A DNA stretch of 64,000 nucleotides from Bacillus sp. EB106-08-02-XG196 (GTDB taxonomy: Bacteria; Bacillota; Bacilli; Bacillales; Cytobacillaceae): contig NZ_JABWSY010000001.1 in the NCBI RefSeq assembly GCF_013396335.1, forward strand, positions 509,869 to 573,868, written 5' to 3'. The translations under genes were made by a program, and so were the position numbers. The notes beneath the pieces are model-generated. The model saw nothing but the letters and a program-made list of their open reading frames with translations, had not been told where the DNA came from and searched no databases. Below, piece after piece: positions 34,873 to 42,856 of this stretch (position 1 is its first letter; the number at the start of each line of letters is the position of its first letter).

Positions 34873-36233
34873 TGGAAGATTTCAGATTTATTAATGTAAC
34901 CAAGGGTGTAAAAACCTTAGAAATTGATAACCCCACTAACTTTCCACTTATTGGAATGGGTGCCCAAGGAGCTGTATTTAAACTTTCGGAGGAGCGATGT
35001 GTAAAAATTTATTCAAATACTCTCCAAGCAAAAATGGAATTAGAAGCTCTGAAAGCTGGACAGCACTTAGAATTTTTCCCGCGATTATATGAGTATGGTG
35101 AAAACTATATCGTCATGGAATACTTTAATGCTCCAACATTAAAGGAATACCTCAGGAATTGCACGATCATCCCAGAATCCATTTCGAAAAAACTCCTGTA
35201 TCTACTCAGCGAAATGAGAAAGGCGCAATTCACGATGGTCGATGCCCCGCTGCGTCATATTTTTGTATTAGAAAATGAAGAATTAAAAGTAATTGACCAC
35301 GTCAATGCCTTCAAGCGTGTTCATCCTGTCCCTCTTAAATTATTAAGAGATTTAAACATCATGCTATTAAAAGAATCGTTCTTATCACAGGTAAGAAATT
35401 TCGAACCTGGAACATATGAAACATGGCAGAAATATTTTAATGAAAACAAAATGGACTACCGAAACATTCCCGTTTATTCGGGAGGAGATGGAGAAGGAGT
35501 AAAAGTAGATAGCGCTACCTCACAAACATTAATTGGAGCTGGGCACCAAGGGGCTGTCTATCGAATTTCAGAAGATAAATGCGTGAAGATTTATGGAAAG
35601 CCGGAACATTGTGAGCTGGAAAAAAGAGTTCTATTGTCTAATCAAAAACTATCATTTATTCCAAAGGTATACGAAAAGGGAGAAAATTATGTTGTCATGG
35701 AATATTTAGTTGGACCGGATTTAAACACCTTTCTAAAAAAACAATCGACCCTTCCGGAGTCCGTGACAAAACTTTTACTAGAGATATTAACATCACAGAA
35801 AAAAGCAGGATTTAAACAAATCGACACCCCATTAAGGCATGTTTTTGTCACCAACAAAGGGTTTAAAATGGTCGACCATGTGTATTCATTCTCTCGCATA
35901 CAAAAAAGACCCCTTGAACTATTTCAAAATCTTCATGAAAGAGGGTTCTTAGACACCTTCTTAGAACAAGTAAAGAATCTTGATCCTTCCACGTATGCTG
36001 ATTGGACAAAAACACCAATTCCCCTCACTGATGAAGAAGCTCAATTAGAAATAAAAGTAATTAAAACGGAGTATAAAGGGAAAACAGACAACAGCAGTGA
36101 AAAAGAGCATGGAAATAAAAAGGGGCACGATCGAAATAAAGACCATCGGCATAATAGAGATCACCACCATAAAAGAGACCGGGGCCATAATAAAGAGCAT
36201 GATCGAAAAAAGGGATCGGGTAGAAGAAAATGA
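34872..36233 (+). CDS. Tandem double kinase-like protein with charged C-terminal tail
   Basis: This 453-residue protein contains two copies of a small kinase-like domain, at about residues 25-200 and 215-385. Each has a glycine loop (LIGMGAQGAVFKL; LIGAGHQGAVYRI), a VAIK-type lysine (CVKIY) and a hinge (YIVMEY; YVVMEY). Each also has a catalytic-loop-like DxPLRHxFV and an IDHV/VDHV in place of DFG. The usual HRD-K-x-x-x-x-N set is not intact. The last 60 residues are a hydrophilic Lys/His/Asp/Arg tail. The domain pair looks like an internal duplication. It overlaps neighbours on both sides, so it acts with the glycosyltransferase and epimerase; CotS-like coat kinases are the nearest analogy. 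Confidence 0.75.
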   Translation: MEDFRFINVTKGVKTLEIDNPTNFPLIGMGAQGAVFKLSEERCVKIYSNTLQAKMELEALKAGQHLEFFPRLYEYGENYIVMEYFNAPTLKEYLRNCTIIPESISKKLLYLLSEMRKAQFTMVDAPLRHIFVLENEELKVIDHVNAFKRVHPVPLKLLRDLNIMLLKESFLSQVRNFEPGTYETWQKYFNENKMDYRNIPVYSGGDGEGVKVDSATSQTLIGAGHQGAVYRISEDKCVKIYGKPEHCELEKRVLLSNQKLSFIPKVYEKGENYVVMEYLVGPDLNTFLKKQSTLPESVTKLLLEILTSQKKAGFKQIDTPLRHVFVTNKGFKMVDHVYSFSRIQKRPLELFQNLHERGFLDTFLEQVKNLDPSTYADWTKTPIPLTDEEAQLEIKVIKTEYKGKTDNSSEKEHGNKKGHDRNKDHRHNRDHHHKRDRGHNKEHDRKKGSGRRK

Positions 36234-37225
36234 ACATTTTAGTGACAGGAGCGGCAGGTTTTATTGGCTTCCATCTTTCTAAACGTTTATTAGCTGAAAA
36301 TTATCATGTAATCGGAGTGGACAACCTTAATGACTATTACGATGTTCGTTTAAAAAAAGAACGGCTAAAGCTCTTAGAGAGTAATATAAATTTCAAATTT
36401 TATCAAACAGATTTAGCTGACCAGGAATCCTTAAACCAGATTTTCGAGGATCATTCTATCCCTATTGTAATCAATTTAGCTGCTCAAGCTGGAGTCCGCT
36501 ATAGTCTTACCCATCCACATTCCTATGTTCATTCCAATTTAGTAGGATTTGTAAATATTTTAGAGGCCTGCAGGCATAATCAAGTGGAGCACTTAATTTA
36601 CGCGTCGTCTAGTTCTGTATATGGAGCCAATACCAAAACCCCCTTCTCTACCCAAGACTCTGTTGATCATCCGGTTAGTATCTACGCCGCAACGAAAAAA
36701 GCGAATGAATTAATGGCTCACACCTACAGCCACTTATTTAATATCCCGACTACTGGTCTTCGGTTCTTTACCGTGTATGGACCTTGGGGCAGACCAGATA
36801 TGGCCTATTACTCTTTTACGAAGGATATTATCGAAGGGAATACCATTCAGGTATACAATAATGGCGACATGCTTAGAGATTTTACGTTTATCGATGATAT
36901 TGTACAAGGCATCGTCAAATTACTTGATCACCCGCCTAAACCTGATTCAAACAGAAACCTCGATCCAAGCACAAGTCATGCTCCCTACAAAATCTATAAT
37001 ATCGGCAACAATAGTCCAGTCAGATTGATGGATTTTATTAACACGTTAGAAAAGTTAATTGGTAAACAAGCCAAAATCGAATTTCTCCCGATGCAGCCTG
37101 GAGACGTGAAAGTGACCTATGCGGATATTACCGACCTACAAAAGGCAGCTGGCTTCTATCCTGCTACCCCATTAGAAAAGGGATTAAGTCATTTCGTAGA
37201 TTGGTATAAAAAATATCATAAATAG
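36230..37225 (+). CDS. NAD-dependent sugar-nucleotide epimerase (UDP-glucuronate 4-epimerase-like)
   Basis: This 331-residue extended SDR has the NAD site TGAAGFIGFHL, the SSSVYG strand and the catalytic YAATKK (Tyr-x3-Lys). GLRFFTVYGPWGRPDMA and the DFTFIDDIVQGI region are typical of UDP-glucuronate or UDP-glucose 4-epimerases such as CapI and B. subtilis YtcB. It should supply an epimerised sugar nucleotide to the glycosyltransferase two genes upstream. The start overlaps the preceding stop as ATGA. A terminator follows. Confidence 0.86.
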   Translation: MNILVTGAAGFIGFHLSKRLLAENYHVIGVDNLNDYYDVRLKKERLKLLESNINFKFYQTDLADQESLNQIFEDHSIPIVINLAAQAGVRYSLTHPHSYVHSNLVGFVNILEACRHNQVEHLIYASSSSVYGANTKTPFSTQDSVDHPVSIYAATKKANELMAHTYSHLFNIPTTGLRFFTVYGPWGRPDMAYYSFTKDIIEGNTIQVYNNGDMLRDFTFIDDIVQGIVKLLDHPPKPDSNRNLDPSTSHAPYKIYNIGNNSPVRLMDFINTLEKLIGKQAKIEFLPMQPGDVKVTYADITDLQKAAGFYPATPLEKGLSHFVDWYKKYHK

Positions 37226-37265
37226 GAACAAGAAATTAGTAAGCTTATGTATTAAGGTAAGTTTT

Positions 37266-37296
37266 AGAGGCCAGTTTTCACAACTGGTCTCTTTTT
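37266..37296 (+). terminator. Terminator of the glycosyltransferase operon
   Basis: AGAGGCCAGTT pairs with AACTGGTCTCT, followed by TTTT. Confidence 0.85.
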
Positions 37297-37363
37297 CATG
37301 AGTAGAAAGCTAAAAGTTATGGAAGTATATAACTAACTCAGTAAAATGTTAGGAGGATGAACA

Positions 37364-38083
37364 TTGCAGAGGAAAACTTTGTTTAAGATTCCACTGATTA
37401 TTATTTTTCTAACGGTTACTTTTTTCGCAAATAGCGACCAAGGGAAAGAAATCCATGCCTTCTCAAACCAGGTGCTTCAACAGGGCTCTTCCGGGGAAGA
37501 TGTGATTGAGCTGCAGTCACGCCTTACGTATAATGGCTTTTTTAAAAGTAAGATTGACGGTGTGTTTGGATGGAATACCTACTGGGCCGTTCGAAACTTT
37601 CAGGATAAGTTTGGCCTACCTGTCGATGGGATTGTCGGGGCACAAACGAAGGCTTTGCTGGTGAAAGCTACAAAATATGAAAAGCAAGGGAATACAGGTG
37701 GTTCTAGCGCCAATGTTCCAAACGGGTACAGCCAAAACGATATCCAACTGATGGCAAACGCGGTATATGGAGAATCACGAGGGGAACCTTACACCGGTCA
37801 AGTTGCGGTGGCCGCTGTTATTTTGAATCGAGTCCAAAGTGCTTCTTTTCCTAATACGGTTGGAGGCGTCATCTATGAACCTGGTGCCTTTACTGCTGTT
37901 GCTGACGGACAAATTAATTTAACACCAAACGAAACAGCAAAAAAGGCTGTGCTGGACGCCTTAAATGGATGGGATCCTACTGGGAATGCTCTTTATTATT
38001 TTAATCCTGAAACCGCGACAAGCAGTTGGATATGGAGCAGACCGCAGATTAAGAAAATCGGAAAACATATCTTTTGTAAATAA
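37364..38083 (+). CDS. sleB: Spore cortex-lytic enzyme SleB
   Basis: This 239-residue secreted protein has a signal peptide, then a peptidoglycan-binding domain (GSSGEDVIELQSRL to QDKFGLPVDGIVG, about 40-105), a short linker and a Hydrolase_2 domain. The latter has the catalytic Glu in AVYGESRGEPY and the highly conserved end SRPQIKKIGKHIFCK. This is the SleB lytic transglycosylase used in germination, with a shorter linker than in B. subtilis. The TTG start follows AGGAGG by seven bases. The partner ypeB, normally directly downstream, is absent: the next gene is purU on the other strand. Confidence 0.87.
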   Translation: MQRKTLFKIPLIIIFLTVTFFANSDQGKEIHAFSNQVLQQGSSGEDVIELQSRLTYNGFFKSKIDGVFGWNTYWAVRNFQDKFGLPVDGIVGAQTKALLVKATKYEKQGNTGGSSANVPNGYSQNDIQLMANAVYGESRGEPYTGQVAVAAVILNRVQSASFPNTVGGVIYEPGAFTAVADGQINLTPNETAKKAVLDALNGWDPTGNALYYFNPETATSSWIWSRPQIKKIGKHIFCK

Positions 38084-38138
38084 AAAAGGCTGACTCGGGT
38101 GGATTGCTTATTTCCACCAATTGAGTCAGCTATTTTTT
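38083..38138. terminator. Bidirectional terminator between sleB and purU
   Basis: GGCTGACTC pairs with GAGTCAGCT around an inner TGG...CCA pair, with A and T runs outside. It overlaps the last bases of sleB. Confidence 0.85.
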
Positions 38139-39036
38139 AGAAAACAATCGTTTTGTTTTGATGGACAATAATTCGGTCTTCAATGTCCCATCTTACTGCT
38201 CTTGCCAATACACTTCTTTCCACTCTGCGGCCAATTTTCTTCAAATTATCCGCGTCATCACGGTGATCCACACGGGCAATATCCTGTTCAATAATCGGCC
38301 CTTCATCAAGGTCGTTTGTGACATAATGGGAGGTCGCTCCAATTAACTTTACACCGCGCGCATGGGCTCGCTCGTATGGTCGTGCACCAATAAACGCCGG
38401 TAAAAAGGAATGATGAATATTAATGATTTTGTTTGGATTTGCGGCTACAAATTCCGGCGTCAATATCTGCATATAACGCGCCAATACCACTAAATCAATC
38501 TCATACTCTTTTAACAACTGAAGCTGCTGTGCTTCCACCTCAGCACGTATATCCTTATTCGCCGGTATGTAGTAAAACGGGATATTCAACCCTTCGACCG
38601 CATCCCTGGCTTCCTCGTGGTTACTGATCACGAGAGCGATATCCGCCATTAAATCACCGCTTTGCCATTCCCATAAGAGTTCGAGTAAACAGTGAAGCTC
38701 TTTCGACACAAAGATTGCTGCTTTTTTCACATGATAGACATGCGTTAATTTCCAATCCATCGTAAACGTCTCAGCAATCGCAGCAAACTGTTCCTCCATC
38801 TCCTTAGCCTTTTCCTTTAGACCCGGGCATTCAAATTCAATACGGATAAAAAAGACCCCGCCTTCTGGATTGGTTGAATATTGACTAGATTCGATGATAT
38901 TGGCTTGATAGGAAAATAAAAATTGAGAGATGGCTGAAACAATCCCTGGCTGATCCGAACAGCTGACAAGCAGCCGTCCACGATTTTGATTCTCTTGTTG
39001 AAATTTTTCTACTTGGTCTTTTATATATGAATTCAT
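38137..39036 (-). CDS. purU: Formyltetrahydrofolate deformylase
   Basis: This 299-residue enzyme hydrolyses 10-formyl-THF to formate and THF, balancing one-carbon pools. The N-terminal ACT domain (LLVSCSDQPGIVSAISQFL) is followed by the formyltransferase fold. The catalytic Asn/His/Asp are seen in INIHHSFLPAF and ATSHYVTNDLDEGPI. I use the ATG at 39036, eight bases after GAGGAG, rather than 18 codons upstream. Confidence 0.92.
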   Translation of the reverse strand: MNSYIKDQVEKFQQENQNRGRLLVSCSDQPGIVSAISQFLFSYQANIIESSQYSTNPEGGVFFIRIEFECPGLKEKAKEMEEQFAAIAETFTMDWKLTHVYHVKKAAIFVSKELHCLLELLWEWQSGDLMADIALVISNHEEARDAVEGLNIPFYYIPANKDIRAEVEAQQLQLLKEYEIDLVVLARYMQILTPEFVAANPNKIINIHHSFLPAFIGARPYERAHARGVKLIGATSHYVTNDLDEGPIIEQDIARVDHRDDADNLKKIGRRVERSVLARAVRWDIEDRIIVHQNKTIVF

Positions 39037-39194
39037 CCTCTTAACTCCTCTATTATTATTAGAAAAGATTATACAGCAGACAGCCCTCATAAGCGAAGTC
39101 TTTTGTCAAAATTATTATTTTATTTCCTATAACCAATTCGATTTTATAAACAAATGATGGTACTATTTTTTTATAAAAGGAGGTTGGTTATGCT

Positions 39195-39914
39195 ATGAAG
39201 GTTGCTTTTATTTCAGATATACATGGGAATGCCATCGCACTAGATGCTGTTCTCAAGGATATTGAGCAGCAAAGGATTGATAAGATTTATGTACTCGGTG
39301 ACATCTGTTATCGTGGACCAGAGCCTAAACGCTCTCTTGATTTAGTCCGTTCTTTACATACTGAAGTAATTAAAGGAAATGCCGATGAATGGGTGGTACG
39401 CGGCGTTCGGGAAGGTGAAGTTCCTGAGAAAGCATTGGAGCTAATGAACCTTGAACGTCAATGGATATTCGAACAACTTGAACCATCAGACATCGATTAT
39501 TTGAATAGCCTCCCTGCTCAATTAAATCTTAGATTTGAGGATGTTGGAATTTCTGCGTTCCATGCCACGCCAACAAGTTTGTTTGATATCGTACTGCCAA
39601 ACGCCGATGACAACGAAATTGAATCAAGTTTAATGCATGCACAGGAAGCAAAAGTATATGTTTATGCACATATCCACAAGCCATATATTCGTTATCTTAA
39701 TGGCAAGGTCATTATGAATATCGGCAGTGTGGGGTTGCCGTTCGATGGTCTGGCTAAGGCATCATATGGTCTGGTCGAAATTGAGGATGGTCATCTGAAA
39801 ACATCTATCAGAAGGGTAAGCTACGAGCTCGAACGTGTCGCGGCCCTCTACCATGAAGTCAATTATCCAAACGCAGAAATGATGAGTAAGGTCATTCGAA
39901 CGGCAAAAATATAA
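39195..39914 (+). CDS. Metallophosphoesterase, YfcE-like
   Basis: This 239-residue calcineurin-type phosphoesterase has metal-binding motifs FISDIHGN, VLGDICYRGP, IKGNADEW and AHIHKPYI (for GHTH). Such proteins cleave phosphodiesters or phosphomonoesters; the substrate is unknown. AAAGGAGG precedes the ATG. It is probably a single gene, ending at a hairpin. Confidence 0.84.
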   Translation: MKVAFISDIHGNAIALDAVLKDIEQQRIDKIYVLGDICYRGPEPKRSLDLVRSLHTEVIKGNADEWVVRGVREGEVPEKALELMNLERQWIFEQLEPSDIDYLNSLPAQLNLRFEDVGISAFHATPTSLFDIVLPNADDNEIESSLMHAQEAKVYVYAHIHKPYIRYLNGKVIMNIGSVGLPFDGLAKASYGLVEIEDGHLKTSIRRVSYELERVAALYHEVNYPNAEMMSKVIRTAKI

Positions 39915-39957
39915 AAAGTAAGCGCCGTAGCATTTAACGGCGGCGGTTTTACTTTTA
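39914..39957 (+). terminator. Terminator after phosphoesterase
   Basis: AAAAGTAAGCGCCGT pairs with ACGGCG...TTTTACTTTT. Confidence 0.7.
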
Positions 39958-39974
39958 AGAAGGGAGCATTAAAC

Positions 39975-40445
39975 ATGCAGTTAATGGTAAAGAGTATGAC
40001 AGGGGAATATGCAAGACAGATCCTAACATGGAAATATGAAGCACCTTATGATTTTTATAATAACGAAGGAAGCTCTGAATCTCTTAACGAATTGCTCGAA
40101 ACCCCCTATTATGCAGTATTGAATCAAAACAATGAACTTACCGGCTTTTTTTGCATGGGGAAAGCTGCACAAGTCCCATTTGGTTATACAGTTGGAGCTT
40201 ATTCAGAGGATCTAACGGATATAGGAATTGGCATGAATCCCGTCTTAACTGGTCAGGGCTTTGGCACTCTATTCTTCTCGTTTATTCTGTCTTATATTCA
40301 AGAAAACTATAAGGTGGATTCTTTCCGTTTAACAGTAGCGAAATTTAATCAACGAGCCTTTCATCTTTATACGAAACTAGGATTCGTAAAGAAAGTCGAA
40401 TTTAGTAGAGGAGCAACTGTATTTATAACAATGGTAAAAAAATAG
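39975..40445 (+). CDS. GNAT family N-acetyltransferase
   Basis: This 156-residue GNAT domain has a degenerate acetyl-CoA loop (NPVLTGQGFGTLFF, in place of QxxGxG/A) and a C-terminal FNQRAFHLYTKLGFVKK that is typical of the fold. The acceptor is unknown; small-molecule or protein acetylation is possible. GAAGGGAG precedes the ATG. Confidence 0.82.
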   Translation: MQLMVKSMTGEYARQILTWKYEAPYDFYNNEGSSESLNELLETPYYAVLNQNNELTGFFCMGKAAQVPFGYTVGAYSEDLTDIGIGMNPVLTGQGFGTLFFSFILSYIQENYKVDSFRLTVAKFNQRAFHLYTKLGFVKKVEFSRGATVFITMVKK

Positions 40446-40476
40446 CCGAAGTCTATTTTGTCTTCGGCTATTCTTT
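40442..40476. terminator. Terminator between GNAT and PAS-GGDEF-EAL genes
   Basis: ATAGCCGAAG and CTTCGGCTAT pair perfectly, with T/A-rich flanks on both strands. Confidence 0.85.
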
Positions 40477-40480
40477 TAAC

Positions 40481-42286
40481 CTATTGAAATTTATCCTGCA
40501 GCCCCTGCTTTTTAGGCATAAAGAATCTCTCGACTAATTTAGCACTAGTGGGTTTGCTAAAATAGTAGCCTTGCATGTTATGACAGCCAATACTGCATAA
40601 GAATTGATATTGTTCTAGCTCTTCCACGCCCTCTGCCACCACATTCATCCCAAGATTCCTTCCCATTGCCACTAATGTTCGACAAACAGACCGCTGATTC
40701 CTATTCTCTAACCCTTCAATAAACGACTTATCTATTTTTATCGTATTAAACGGATATTGTACAAGGTAACTAATCGATGAATACCCCACCCCAAAATCAT
40801 CAAGAATGATATCGACTCCAATATCCTGTAATTCTTTAATCGTATTCAACGTATTTTGAACTTTGGTCATCGCGGTTCTTTCTGTGATTTCAATTTTCAA
40901 CAGATTAGCCGGCACCTGATAGCGTTCCAATGTGTCCTTGACACTATGCAGGAACGACTCCAAATGAATTTGTCTTGCAGGCACATTAATCGATACATAA
41001 AAGGGCGGCAAGTTCATATCAATCCAGACCTTACGCTGTCTGCAGGCTGTTTCCAACACCCAGCTGCTTATTTTTATGATTAAATCCGATTCTTCCGCAA
41101 TTTGGATAAACTCTCCCGGCGGTATATTCCCCAAAACAGGATGAGTCCAACGAAGGAGTGCTTCTAATCCTATTACTTGTTTTCCATAAACATCCACAAT
41201 CGGTTGATAGTCCAAGTATAATTCATTCTTTTCAATCGCTTTATGAAGATATTGTTCAAGCAACAGTTTTCGCGATAGACATTTCGACATTCCCACTTCA
41301 TATGGCTGAATTCCTACTCCACTTTCCTTGGCAAGGTACATCGCATGGTCAGCTTTCTGAACTAGCCCCTCAGCCTCATACCCATGATCAGGGTAAATAC
41401 TCATCCCAATGCTTGCGCTTAAAACATACTCATTGCCAAGCAGTCGAATGGGGTCTGCAATAATACCATTAATCCTCGCTGCCGTTTCCTGAATATCCTC
41501 TTTCGTTGTTAGATTTTTAAGCAATATAACAAACTCATCCCCGCCTTGACGGGAGATCATATCATCTTCTCTCAAACTATCCTTCAACCGTTCTGCAATA
41601 ACCCGCAGCACCTTATCCCCCATTTTATGACCAAGGGAATCATTGATATATTTAAATCGGTCTAGATCTAGGAATAAGATTCCAACCTTCTTTTTCTTTT
41701 CCTTTGCTTCCGTTAACGTTTTATGAAGCTCATAATCCAACTTCCGTCTGTTCGGCAGACCCGTCAAAGAATCGTGAAAAGCTAAAAATGTTAATTTTTC
41801 CTCTGCTTTTTTTCGCTTGGTAATATCCACAAAGATTCTATCAATCCTCTTAATACCAGTAAAGATACTATCCCAGTTCCTAGAAATGGTATACGGAACG
41901 TTCTTTTCATTTGAAGCACTGGTAATATAGCCGCAAATGCCAAGAATTATCCCCTCTACTTTCACAGGTATTGAAAGAATATTTACATCTATTACATAAC
42001 CGTCCCGATGTCTAATCTTTGTTTGAAGACTCTTTTTTTCTCCCTTGAGGACAGCATTAATATGCTCGATTGTTTTATCAATCTCCTCTTCTTCTAAAAA
42101 CGAAACAAAACTCCGTTGATATTCACTTTGTCTGCTATAACCTGTTAATTCTTGAATAGCTTCATTTGAAAAAACAATACTCCCCTCCAAATCCATTATA
42201 TAACAAGGATTTGGCGCACCGGAAAGTAAGGGCTTACAACTCTCAACAAAAGAACTCATATCTGACATTTTGATCTCATATCTCAA
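40481..42286 (-). CDS. Cytosolic PAS-GGDEF-EAL protein
   Basis: This 601-residue protein has no membrane segment. A PAS domain (residues about 15-140, with YIMDLEGSIVFSNEAIQELTGYS) precedes GGDEF (SRQGGDEF intact) and EAL (GLEALLRWTHP, ILDDFGVGYSS, IKIDKSFIEGL, GVEELEQ, MQGYYFSKP). Both catalytic sites look complete, so it could make and degrade cyclic di-GMP under PAS control. I start at the TTG at 42286, six bases after AAAGGAGA. It complements the membrane-bound GGDEF-EAL protein at 18.2 kb. Confidence 0.88.
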   Translation of the reverse strand: MRYEIKMSDMSSFVESCKPLLSGAPNPCYIMDLEGSIVFSNEAIQELTGYSRQSEYQRSFVSFLEEEEIDKTIEHINAVLKGEKKSLQTKIRHRDGYVIDVNILSIPVKVEGIILGICGYITSASNEKNVPYTISRNWDSIFTGIKRIDRIFVDITKRKKAEEKLTFLAFHDSLTGLPNRRKLDYELHKTLTEAKEKKKKVGILFLDLDRFKYINDSLGHKMGDKVLRVIAERLKDSLREDDMISRQGGDEFVILLKNLTTKEDIQETAARINGIIADPIRLLGNEYVLSASIGMSIYPDHGYEAEGLVQKADHAMYLAKESGVGIQPYEVGMSKCLSRKLLLEQYLHKAIEKNELYLDYQPIVDVYGKQVIGLEALLRWTHPVLGNIPPGEFIQIAEESDLIIKISSWVLETACRQRKVWIDMNLPPFYVSINVPARQIHLESFLHSVKDTLERYQVPANLLKIEITERTAMTKVQNTLNTIKELQDIGVDIILDDFGVGYSSISYLVQYPFNTIKIDKSFIEGLENRNQRSVCRTLVAMGRNLGMNVVAEGVEELEQYQFLCSIGCHNMQGYYFSKPTSAKLVERFFMPKKQGLQDKFQ

Positions 42287-42648
42287 GAGAAATCTCCTTT
42301 CCACGATCACTGAGAATCAACAAATACTACTTAAGGTGACCTTATACTAAATTGGTAGATTTATCTGTGATAGATATCACCAAATTCAGACAATATTTTC
42401 TCCTTCAATCACTAAACAAACGTTTGATTAAAAGTGCCTTCAACTCCAGTGTAAAAAGAATCTAAATCAATTTCCTGGAAAATATTTTGTCGGTAAAAAG
42501 TCGAAAAACAATTCTATTTTCTAGACAAGCTTTTAGTTTTTTCTCGTTCTAAATTTGTTATCTTATAGACATGGAAATGTTAGTTATTGTCTACTTTATA
42601 TATTATTAAGTTAAACACTATGAATTAAGTAGTTTATACCATTGTTAT

Positions 42649-42662
42649 TGTAAACGTTTTCA
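42649..42662 (+). promoter_or_regulatory. Candidate CcpA cre site
   Basis: TGTAAACGTTTTCA fits the cre consensus TGWAANCGNTNWCA at all fixed positions. It lies 70 bases upstream of the 37-residue peptide gene, in the 446-base gap (42287-42732), which otherwise shows only AT-rich sequence. Confidence 0.6.
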
Positions 42663-42732
42663 ACTAAAATGAATGTACGCAATCGAAAAAACAAAGAAGG
42701 TAATCTACAACTAATACTAGGGAGTGGATTTC

Positions 42733-42846
42733 ATGGACGAGCAGGGTAATTTCGCATACGGGCTGGTTTGGGGAACTTCTTTAAGTGTACCGTTATGGAT
42801 CGCATTTTTCGGTTGGATAAAATTAATCATTCATTTCATTTTTTAA
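42733..42846 (+). CDS. Small membrane peptide, 37 residues
   Basis: MDEQGNFAYGLVWGTSLSV begins a peptide with one hydrophobic helix rich in Trp and Phe and no charged residues inside. GGGAGTGG precedes the ATG, and a cre-like site lies upstream. Its natural terminator (now at 44751-44790) has been separated from it by the group II intron, which begins 11 bases after its stop. Function unknown. Confidence 0.65.
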   Translation: MDEQGNFAYGLVWGTSLSVPLWIAFFGWIKLIIHFIF

Positions 42847-42856
42847 TAAATACCTA

